A stretch of 22,650 nt of DNA from positions 1-22,650 of the forward strand of contig JAFAEL010000275.1 in NCBI GenBank assembly GCA_023423995.1, given 5' to 3'. Under the pieces are notes generated by a model. The model worked only from the letters and a program-made list of their open reading frames with translations, was not told where the DNA came from and ran no database searches. The position numbers and the translations under genes were made by a program. The stretch's first letter is position 1. Every line of letters starts with the position of its first letter. Source of the DNA: Pseudomonadota bacterium (GTDB lineage Bacteria; Pseudomonadota; Alphaproteobacteria; Rhizobiales; Beijerinckiaceae). Shown one piece after another: positions 1 through 5,160 of the stretch.

Positions 1-87
1 GTGAGGGTTGGACGCAGGAAGGTGAAGCTCGGCGCCAGCGAGCCGCGATTCAGCGCCTTATCCTGACCCGCCCTGCCCTCACCCCAG

Positions 88-109
88 CCCTCTCCCGCAC
101 GGGAGAGGG
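88..109. repeat. REP-like palindrome 1
   Basis: CCCTCTCCC, a four-base loop (GCAC), then GGGAGAGGG: a perfect 9-bp inverted repeat. It is preceded by the C-rich head ccctgccctcaccccag. This head-plus-hairpin type is an interspersed repeat seen in many GC-rich proteobacteria (recalled, not searched). Confidence 0.85.
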
Positions 110-179
110 TGCGCGGTGGCGATCGCGGCGCCGCATCCGGCAACCTCTCCGCCCGCGAGCGCTCGACCAGCGCGCGCCA

Positions 180-201
180 CCCTCTCCCGTGTGGGAGAGG
201 G
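180..201. repeat. REP-like palindrome 2, opposite orientation
   Basis: Same 9-bp stem with loop GTGT. The flank on its right (…cggagtgagggttgg) is the reverse-complement style of the head seen left of palindrome 1. The two palindromes of one unit are therefore inverted relative to each other, as in BIME or REPIN pairs. Confidence 0.8.
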
Positions 202-308
202 TCGGATGCGCAGCATCCGGAGTGAGGGTTGGACGCAGGAAGGTGAAGCTCGGCGCCAGCGAGCCGCGATTCAGCGCCTTATCCTGACCCGCCCTGCCCT
301 CACCCCAG

Positions 309-330
309 CCCTCTCCCGCACGGGAGAGGG
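309..330. repeat. REP-like palindrome 3
   Basis: Exact copy of palindrome 1 (stem CCCTCTCCC/GGGAGAGGG, loop GCAC) in the second tandem unit, with the same C-rich head. Confidence 0.85.
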
Positions 331-400
331 TGCGCGGCGGGGATCGCGGCGCCTCATCCGGCAACCTCTCCGCCCGCGAGGCTCGACCAGCGCGCGCCGG

Positions 401-422
401 CCCTCTCCCGCACGGGAGAGGG
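401..422. repeat. REP-like palindrome 4
   Basis: Second palindrome of copy 2. Its loop is GCAC, unlike GTGT in the equivalent position of copy 1, and the following flank diverges after about 440. It lies about 40 bases beyond the 3' end of the DUF559 gene. Confidence 0.8.
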
Positions 423-462
423 TGCGCGGCGGGGATCGGAGCGCCAAATTCGGCGATCGCGA

Positions 463-804
463 TCACGGCATCCGTAGCGCCGCCGCGATGCGGCGGAGCA
501 CGTCGTCCAGGCGGTCGCGGATCTCTTCGTTGCTGAACCGCAGGACGACGAACCCCATCGCCTCGATCGCTCCCGTCCGGTCCTCGTCATACTCGCGCTG
601 AACGGCGTGCTGCCGGCCGTCGATCTCGACGATCAGCCTGCCCGCGATGCAGGCGAAGTCCACGGTGTATTGGCCGAAGGGCACCTGCCGCCGGAACTTG
701 GCCCCGGCGAGCCTGCGCCCCCGCAATTGGTGCCAGAGCATCTCCTCGGCGGAGGTTTGCCGGTGGCGGAGAGCGCGGGCAAAGCTGCGGACCTCGGTGG
801 TCAT
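463..804 (-). CDS. DUF559 endonuclease-fold protein
   Basis: This is a small predicted nuclease of 113 residues. The family has the Vsr/PD-(D/E)xK restriction-endonuclease fold (established knowledge), but its cellular role is unknown. Seen here: the conserved core AGAKFRRQVPFGQYTVDF at about residues 33-50, Asp49, the Glu60-x-Asp62 pair and His66 in VEIDGRQH, and the closing GFVVLRFSNEEI. The open frame continues upstream to 945, but that extension (LPRAGEGWGEG…) is translated REP-like repeat, so I start at the ATG at 804, where family similarity begins. No strong Shine-Dalgarno sequence precedes it. The gene is monocistronic and bounded by REP-like palindromes: four beyond its 3' end and one decayed copy about 100 bases before its start. 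Confidence 0.8.
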   Translation of the reverse strand: MTTEVRSFARALRHRQTSAEEMLWHQLRGRRLAGAKFRRQVPFGQYTVDFACIAGRLIVEIDGRQHAVQREYDEDRTGAIEAMGFVVLRFSNEEIRDRLDDVLRRIAAALRMP

Positions 805-879
805 GGGGACAGCATGACGGAGGCGATGGGCGCCGCATAGTGCTGCGCCGGGCCAGTGCAGCAGGCGTGCCTCATCCTG

Positions 880-924
880 AAACGCCCTGCCCTCACCCCA
901 TCCCTCTCCCGCACGGGGGAGCGG
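880..924. repeat. Decayed REP-like palindrome 5
   Basis: The sequence from 883 reads gccctgccctcacccca, then ccctctccc-gcac-gggggagcgg. This is the same head and left arm as palindromes 1 and 3, with a mutated right arm. It lies upstream of the DUF559 gene, so that gene is bracketed by the same repeat family. Confidence 0.75.
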
Positions 925-940
925 CGGCGCGGGCGGGCTC

Positions 941-1002
941 GTCATTGCGAGCGTCGCGAAGCAATCCAGCCTCTCCCCGCTCGCCCCGGCGCAGGCCGGG
1001 GC
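941..1002. repeat. Interspersed repeat fragments (gtcattgcgagcg… and ccccggc…ggccgggg)
   Basis: The stretch 941-969 reads gtcattgcgagcg…cgaagcaatccag, a widely recurring intergenic repeat of alphaproteobacteria (recalled, not searched). It is followed by ccccggcgcaggccggggcc at about 984-1003, a CCCCGG/CCGGGG hairpin of a second common repeat type. The two abut the decayed REP-like palindrome, so this gap has collected several repeat families. Confidence 0.6.
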
Positions 1003-1047
1003 CCGCCCCTGGGCACCGGCTTTCGAGGGTGTGAGCGGAATCCCAAC

Positions 1048-1076
1048 TTGACAGATCTAGCATTTATTCCTATATT
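1048..1076 (+). promoter_or_regulatory. Near-consensus sigma70 promoter
   Basis: TTGACA at 1048-1053, a spacer of exactly 17 bases, then TATATT at 1071-1076. The segment is an AT-rich island in very GC-rich sequence. The predicted start is near 1082-1085. No convincing open reading frame lies downstream on the plus strand; the next gene on that side (binding protein, ending at 1414) is on the opposite strand. The promoter therefore appears to drive a non-coding transcript. Confidence 0.6.
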
Positions 1077-1082
1077 GCCGTC

Positions 1083-1400
1083 ACTCGTCTCCGGCGGGGG
1101 AACGGCGGTCGACACCGGGCACCGTTGTCGGAGGCGAGGGCGGGTCCCGAGGTCGCGGTTCCGGAAACCGTGGCGCCCGGGCGGCTGACCGGGCGTGTGC
1201 CCAGGGGCCGAAAAGACCGTCGCGGGATGCCGGGAGGGACCAGGCAAATCCGCAAACCACCATCATCGAAGGCCGGAGAACCGGCATCCCGCTCCCTCAC
1301 AGGATTTCGGGCAGCTCTTTGAACCACCGCTGGACCAGACCCCGGGCCGGGGACGGACGGCGCGTGCGCGTTTCGCTGGAGCCTGAAGACGCGCCGCCCT
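1083..1400 (+). ncRNA. Candidate structured non-coding RNA
   Basis: This is the non-coding sequence downstream of the near-consensus promoter. It contains hairpins CGGTT/AACCG (1156-1170) and CGCCCGG/CCGGGCG (1174-1195), a perfect 12-bp inverted repeat GCGGGATGCCGG (1222-1233) with CCGGCATCCCGC (1281-1292) around a 47-base loop, and CCCCG/CGGGG (1340-1352). I do not recognise it as RNase P RNA, tmRNA, 6S RNA or SRP RNA. There is no clear U-tract terminator, so the 3' end is unknown; a transcript reaching 1414 would be antisense to the end of the binding-protein gene. It could also be part of an interspersed repeat. The open frames here lack ribosome sites and family resemblance. Confidence 0.35.
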
Positions 1401-1413
1401 GAAGTCCGACGCC

Positions 1414-2400
1414 CTACTTCGCCTCGGTCGCCTTGATGCCGGAGCTCTCGATGAGCTTCGTGATGCGGTCCAGGTCCTCGGCGAAGAGGGCGGCGTGCGC
1501 TTCCGGGCTCATCTGGGCCTCGGGGAAGGTGTCCGTCCCGAGCGCCTTGAGCTTCGCCCGCACGCCCGGATCGCTCACCGCCGCCCGGAGCGCCGCATTG
1601 AGCGCCGCGACCGTTTCCTTCGGCGTGCCCTTGGCGACGTAGAGGCCGTGCCAGAACGTGTAGACGAGGTCGGAGAGGCCTGCTTCGGACGCCGTCGGGA
1701 TCTCCGGCGCCTGTTCGAGCCTGGTCTTCGACGTCACGGCGATCCCGTGCAGCGACCCGGCCTGGACATGGGGCAGTGCGCTAGTGGCCTGGTCGCAGAT
1801 CAGGTCGATCTGCCCGGCGATGAGGTCCGTGAGGGCCGGGCCGGAGCCGCGATAGGCGGCGAAGACCGGCTTGAAGCCGAGCACGTTGCCGATCAGCACG
1901 GCGCAGAGCTGGGTGTTGGTGCCGACGCCGCCATGCGCGAAGGTCATCTTCGCGCCCTGCTCCTTCATCCAGGCCACGTAATCCTTCGGGCCCGAGCCGG
2001 GGATCGTCTTCCGGCCGGCCAGGAGAAGGGGCGCGATGTTGATGAGGCCGACCGGCTCGAAGGCGGTCTTGGTGTCGTAGCGGAGATTGTTGAACAGGCT
2101 CGGGGCGGAGAGCAGCCCCGTGTGGTTGATGAGGATCGTCGACCCGTCCGGCGTCGAGCGGGCGACGCGGTCATTGGCGATCGTCCCGCCGGCGCCGCTC
2201 ACGTTCTCGATGATGACCGACCGGCCCAGCGTGCCCGACATCTTCTCGCCGATGAGCCGCGCCACCGCATCCGTGCCGCCGCCCGCCGCGTAGGGGACGA
2301 CGAGCGTGACGATGCCCGACGGGGACTGGGCCTGCGCCGCGGGCGCGAAAGACAAAGCTGCGAAAGCCGCCCAGGCGCAGGCGAGCCGGATCATCCTCAC
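1414..2400 (-). CDS. Tripartite tricarboxylate transporter substrate-binding protein (TctC/Bug family)
   Basis: Periplasmic solute receptor of about 326-328 residues, the usual size of the family. A signal peptide (MIRLACAWAAFAALSF…AQAQS) is followed by the family hallmark VTLVVPYAAGGGTDAVARL and later NVSGAGGTIANDRVA, which form the ligand-carboxylate loops. The ligand is probably a small carboxylate but cannot be predicted. I start at GTG 2400 because GGGAGG (plus-strand 2408-2413) lies 7 bases before it; the ATG two codons later (2394) is 13 bases away and is the alternative. The open frame continues to 2754, but that part has no family similarity. No TctA or TctB membrane subunits are nearby, which is common for these orphan receptors. 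It is divergent from the SDR gene. Confidence 0.9.
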   Translation of the reverse strand: MRMIRLACAWAAFAALSFAPAAQAQSPSGIVTLVVPYAAGGGTDAVARLIGEKMSGTLGRSVIIENVSGAGGTIANDRVARSTPDGSTILINHTGLLSAPSLFNNLRYDTKTAFEPVGLINIAPLLLAGRKTIPGSGPKDYVAWMKEQGAKMTFAHGGVGTNTQLCAVLIGNVLGFKPVFAAYRGSGPALTDLIAGQIDLICDQATSALPHVQAGSLHGIAVTSKTRLEQAPEIPTASEAGLSDLVYTFWHGLYVAKGTPKETVAALNAALRAAVSDPGVRAKLKALGTDTFPEAQMSPEAHAALFAEDLDRITKLIESSGIKATEAK

Positions 2401-2463
2401 GTCGTAACCTCCCTGTTGTGTTTCCGGTCGCCGTCGTGAGCCGGAGCTCCGCGGCGATCCTTG

Positions 2464-2502
2464 GGAAACCTTTGTAGGGCGCGGCCCGGGCCAAGGAAAC
2501 CT
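2464..2502. repeat. Direct repeats GGAAACCT, 31 bases apart
   Basis: GGAAACCT occurs at 2464-2471 and 2495-2502, about three helical turns apart, in the 193-base divergent region between the binding-protein and SDR genes. Ten-base palindromes GGCCCGGGCC (2483-2492) and TGCCCGGGCA (2512-2521) lie between and just beyond them. This could be a regulator-binding array, but GC-rich DNA gives such palindromes by chance. Confidence 0.3.
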
Positions 2503-2552
2503 GCGGCCTCGTGCCCGGGCAACGGCGGGTCCGGGCGGGCGTTGGTCGGCAT

Positions 2553-2566
2553 GGGACCGCGGTCCC
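2553..2566. promoter_or_regulatory. Perfect 14-bp palindrome GGGACCGCGGTCCC, possible operator
   Basis: Uninterrupted self-complementary 14-mer ending 27 bases before the SDR start codon. This position would overlap transcription initiation or the early leader. No regulator gene is adjacent, so the binding protein is unknown. Confidence 0.35.
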
Positions 2567-2593
2567 GAACCCCGAGAACAGAGCGGAGAGCCA

Positions 2594-3616
2594 ATGCCGT
2601 CCGACGATTTCGATCCCTCCCGCCGCCGCCTGGTCGGCGGCCTCACGACCGGCGTGGCGGCAGCGCTCGCGGCGCCCGCGCTCGCCCAGTCGCAGCAAGG
2701 CACCGCCGCGATGTCGGGCGGCGGGAATGCGGCGCAGCCGCTGGTCGACCCCACGACGAAGTATCCGAAGCCGCCCTTCCCGAAGCAGGAGCAGCCCTGG
2801 CCCGGCCTCGCCGCCAGGATGGAGCCGCGGCCGGACCATGGCGAGACGAGCTACAAGGGCTCGGGCCGCCTCGCCGGCCGCAAGGCGCTGGTGACAGGCG
2901 GGGATTCCGGCATCGGCCGCGCCGCCGTGATCGCCTTCGCCCGGGAGGGCGCGGATGTGGCGATCAACTACCTGCCCGCCGAGGAGGAGGATGCGCGCGA
3001 GGTGATCGAGATCATCCGCAAGGCCGGCCGCAAGGGCGTCGCGCTGCCCGGCGACATCCGCGAGGAGGCCTTCTGCCAGCAGCTCGTGGCGGATGCCGTG
3101 CGCGAGCTCGGCGGGCTCGACATCCTGGTCAACAACGCCGCCTTCCAGCGCCCGCGGAAGTCGATCACCGACATCTCGAGCGAGGAATTCGACCAGACCT
3201 TCAAGACCAATGTCTATGCGCCGTTCTGGATCACCAAGGCCGCGATGGCCCACCTGAAGCCGGGCTCGGCGATCATCAACACGAGCTCGGTGAACGCCTA
3301 CGATCCCGGCGAGAACCTCCTCGCCTATGCGTCCACCAAGGCCGTGAACGCGAACTTCACCAAGTCGCTGGCCAAGCAGCTCGCCCCGAAGGGCATCCGG
3401 GTCAATGCGGTCGCGCCCGGGCCCGTCTGGACGCCGCTGCAGCCCTCCGGCGGGCAGTTTCCGGACGACCTGCCGGAGTTCGGCGGCGACAGCCCGACAG
3501 GGCGGCCGGGCCAGCCGGCCGAGCTCGCCGGGCTCTACGTGCTCCTTGCCTCGAACGAGGCGACGTTCTCGACCGGGCAGGTCTTCGGCGCGGTGGGTGG
3601 CCGCGGCGGCCCGTGA
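2594..3616 (+). CDS. SDR family oxidoreductase with Tat-like signal peptide
   Basis: NAD(P)-dependent classical short-chain dehydrogenase of 340 residues, in the subgroup of YhdF/YdaD-like general stress dehydrogenases. The subgroup is recognised by a Pro-rich N-terminal lead (KYPKPPFPKQEQPWPG…), GSGRLAGRKALVTGGDSGIGRA and the C-terminal VGGRGGP-like tail. Visible motifs: nucleotide-binding TGGDSGIG at 101-108, NNAA at 180-183, catalytic Ser232, Tyr245 and Lys249 (YASTK). Residues 9-32 (SRRRLVGGL…ALAQS) look like a twin-arginine signal followed by a hydrophobic stretch, which implies export after folding with cofactor. GGAG lies 5 bases before the ATG. It converges with the glutaredoxin gene, with a 9-base gap. 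The substrate is unknown. Confidence 0.9.
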   Translation: MPSDDFDPSRRRLVGGLTTGVAAALAAPALAQSQQGTAAMSGGGNAAQPLVDPTTKYPKPPFPKQEQPWPGLAARMEPRPDHGETSYKGSGRLAGRKALVTGGDSGIGRAAVIAFAREGADVAINYLPAEEEDAREVIEIIRKAGRKGVALPGDIREEAFCQQLVADAVRELGGLDILVNNAAFQRPRKSITDISSEEFDQTFKTNVYAPFWITKAAMAHLKPGSAIINTSSVNAYDPGENLLAYASTKAVNANFTKSLAKQLAPKGIRVNAVAPGPVWTPLQPSGGQFPDDLPEFGGDSPTGRPGQPAELAGLYVLLASNEATFSTGQVFGAVGGRGGP

Positions 3617-3625
3617 GGCCGTCCG

Positions 3626-3886
3626 TTACCGCCCTGCCGCGAGGTAGCGCTCGAGGTCGTCGCTGCCGCCGATCCGCTCGCCGCCGATGAAAACCTGCGG
3701 GGTGGTCGGCACGCCGTGCTCGGCCTTGAAGGCGTCCACCTCGTCGCGCGAGCGCAGGATCCGGTCGTCGACCTGGAACCCGCTCTCCTCCAGCAGCCGC
3801 TTCGCCTTCACGCCGAAGGGGCAGGTGTGGTCGGGAAGTACCATCCGGTACAGGATCGCGCTGCGCTCGGCCATTCTTCGGTCCAT
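3626..3886 (-). CDS. Glutaredoxin-family protein (CPFG active site)
   Basis: A thioredoxin-fold protein of 86 residues, the normal size for a single glutaredoxin domain. After beta-strand AILYRMV it has HTCPFG (Cys22-Pro-Phe-Gly25), so the second active-site cysteine is replaced by glycine and only a monothiol mechanism is possible. The cis-proline motif TTPQVFIGG and the glutathione-binding GGSDDL follow. Likely cytoplasmic; partner unknown. The start is uncertain: ATG 3886 has GGAG almost touching it, while ATG 3874 (Met5) has better spacing to the same GGAG. The upstream region (3887-3991) separates it from the divergent mini-ORF and DUF488 gene. Confidence 0.85.
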   Translation of the reverse strand: MDRRMAERSAILYRMVLPDHTCPFGVKAKRLLEESGFQVDDRILRSRDEVDAFKAEHGVPTTPQVFIGGERIGGSDDLERYLAAGR

Positions 3887-3991
3887 CTCCGGGGCGATCC
3901 AGGGCGGGGGAGCCCCGGGCCGCGATGCGACGGGGCAATGGCCGCGCCGCGCGGCGGTTCCGCCGGCCGTCCCCAGAGGGAGGAGACCGGC

Positions 3992-4033
3992 ATGGACTTC
4001 GCGCAGCGCTCGGCGGAGGCCGCCACGCGGTGA
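3992..4033 (+). CDS. 13-codon mini-ORF coupled to the DUF488 gene (possible leader peptide)
   Basis: ATG at 3992 is preceded by AGGGAGGAG with good spacing, one of the best ribosome sites in the window. It encodes MDFAQRSAEAATR and stops at TGA 4031-4033, overlapping the GTG start of the DUF488 gene (4030) as GTGA. This 4-base overlap is the classic arrangement for translational coupling. The peptide has no regulatory codon run that I can see. It could be a real leader peptide, a device delivering ribosomes to a weak GTG start, or chance. Confidence 0.4.
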   Translation: MDFAQRSAEAATR

Positions 4034-4569
4034 CGGCCGCCGAGCGCCTCCCGTTCTTCACGATCGGGCATTCCACCTGGAGCATCCCGGACTTCGTGGA
4101 CCTGCTGCGGCTCGGCGAGGTCGCCCTCGTGGTCGACGTCCGGACGATCCCGCGCTCAAGGACCAACCCGCAATTCAACCGCGACACGCTGCCGGGGAGC
4201 CTCGCCACGTTCCAGATCGGCTACGAGCACATCGCCGAACTCGGCGGGCTGCGGTCGAAGCGGCGCGGCGGCGGGGAATCGCCGAACACGTTCTGGACCA
4301 ATCCGAGCTTCCGGAACTACGCCGACTACGCGGCGACCGAGCCGTTCCGGCACGGCCTCGAGCGCCTCGTTTCGCTCGGCCGCGAGCGCCGGACCGCCAT
4401 CATGTGCGCCGAGGTCGTGTGGTGGCGGTGCCACCGGCGCATCATCGCCGACTACCTCATCGCGGGCGGCGAGACCGTGTTCCACATCATGGCGCCGCAC
4501 GCGCTGGAGCCGGCGCAGATGAACCCGGCCGCGAGGCCGCTGCCGGACGGCTCGCTCGTCTACGCCTGA
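4030..4569 (+). CDS. DUF488 family protein
   Basis: This is a protein of 179 residues from the GTG at 4030, typical for DUF488. Family features seen: TIGHST near the N-terminus (11-16), VVDVRTIPRSRTNPQFN (34-50), and the C-terminal block with Cys126 in MCAE and Cys134-His135-Arg136. The biochemical function of DUF488 is not established. An ATG-initiated version from 3925 (214 residues) is open but adds an Arg-rich, unconserved extension, while GTG 4030 has GGAGG at 4015-4019 and begins right at the conserved region. It overlaps the upstream mini-ORF by 4 bases and converges with the next minus-strand gene (9-base gap). Confidence 0.85.
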   Translation: MTAAERLPFFTIGHSTWSIPDFVDLLRLGEVALVVDVRTIPRSRTNPQFNRDTLPGSLATFQIGYEHIAELGGLRSKRRGGGESPNTFWTNPSFRNYADYAATEPFRHGLERLVSLGRERRTAIMCAEVVWWRCHRRIIADYLIAGGETVFHIMAPHALEPAQMNPAARPLPDGSLVYA

Positions 4570-4578
4570 TCCCGCGCG

Positions 4579-5142
4579 TCAGAGGCCGAGCGCCGCTTCG
4601 GTCCAGCGCATGACGGGAGCGCTTTGGAGAAAGGCGAGCAGGGCGGGCTCCAGCGCCTCCGGCCTGCCGCCCGCCAGCCGGGCCGTCGCCACCACCATGT
4701 CGCAGCGGTCGCTGTAGCCGATGGCGATCGCGGCCTCTCTTCGGCCTGCCGGCGCCGCGATCCCGTAGAACCGGCTGCGCCCCTTCATGTGGCCCACGGC
4801 GATCGGGCGGCCCTCGCCTGCCGGCGCAAAGCCGTCTCCGAGCAGGTAGAGGTCGCCCATGCGGTCGAGATCGGAATCGCCCTCGATCCCGGTCGCGCAA
4901 TTGCAGAGCCCGAACTTGGCCCGGAGGTAGATCGTGGTCTCGGCCCCGCAGGTCCCGCCCCGGCAGCGGAACGCCCTGCCCTTCCCCCAGGGGTCCGGCC
5001 CGAACGGCCAGCTCACCTCCGTCCAGGCCGGGGGCGTCGGCGCGGACGGTGCATGGGCGCCTGTCCCGCGCGAGCTGCCGGACAGGGCGAGCGCCGCCCC
5101 GATCCCGAGGGTGGCGCAACAGAAGGCGGCGAGCCGGTCCAC
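4579..5142 (-). CDS. Secreted Cys-containing protein of unknown function
   Basis: A protein of 187 residues that I do not recognise as a named family. The N-terminus (MDRLAAFCCATLGIGAALAL) is a signal peptide or lipoprotein-like leader. The mature part starts WTEVSWPFGPDPWGKGRAF and carries cysteine pairs RCRGGTCG and GLCNC at about residues 59-82, suggesting disulfides or a metal site in the periplasm, then a predicted beta-rich region. It starts at GTG 5142 with GGAG 7 bases upstream, and only 18 bases follow the stop of the TPR gene. The two are therefore probably co-transcribed and may act together in the cell envelope. Confidence 0.75.
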   Translation of the reverse strand: MDRLAAFCCATLGIGAALALSGSSRGTGAHAPSAPTPPAWTEVSWPFGPDPWGKGRAFRCRGGTCGAETTIYLRAKFGLCNCATGIEGDSDLDRMGDLYLLGDGFAPAGEGRPIAVGHMKGRSRFYGIAAPAGRREAAIAIGYSDRCDMVVATARLAGGRPEALEPALLAFLQSAPVMRWTEAALGL

Positions 5143-5160
5143 GACACGTCTCCAGCCCGG

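Larger units (their letters stand above)
1..440. repeat. Tandem duplication of a ~221-base unit
   Basis: Copy 1 covers about 1-221 and copy 2 about 222-440; both begin gtgagggttggacgcaggaa. They are almost identical, apart from a few substitutions and a short indel near 155/375. Each copy carries two REP-like palindromes: 88-109 and 180-201 in copy 1, 309-330 and 401-422 in copy 2. Copy 1 also has a 7+3+7 hairpin (CGGATGC/GCATCCG, 203-219). Open frames run through it on both strands, but they translate the repeat (GEGWGEG-like, LSRTGEG-like peptides) and have no ribosome site or family similarity, so this is non-coding. The near-identity suggests a recent duplication. Confidence 0.85.

Noticed and set aside
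1..440. Possible CRISPR array from repeated palindromes
   Set aside because: Only four palindromes in two ~220-base tandem units; the sequence between them is repeated too, so there are no unique spacers, and no cas genes are present.
805..945. N-terminal extension of the DUF559 protein
   Set aside because: It translates the REP-like repeat (LPRAGEGWGEG) and has no similarity to the family; conserved sequence begins soon after ATG 804.
1083..1400. Small protein genes downstream of the orphan promoter
   Set aside because: The frames (e.g. 1125-1322, 1195-1386) lack ribosome sites, have shadow-like composition and cut across the hairpins.
1495..2439. Long plus-strand frame antisense to the binding-protein gene
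   Set aside because: Arg/Asp-rich shadow translation caused by high GC; the opposite strand has signal peptide and family motifs.
2401..2754. N-terminal extension of the binding-protein frame
   Set aside because: It overlaps the divergent SDR gene and lacks similarity; a Shine-Dalgarno sequence and signal peptide mark the start near 2400.
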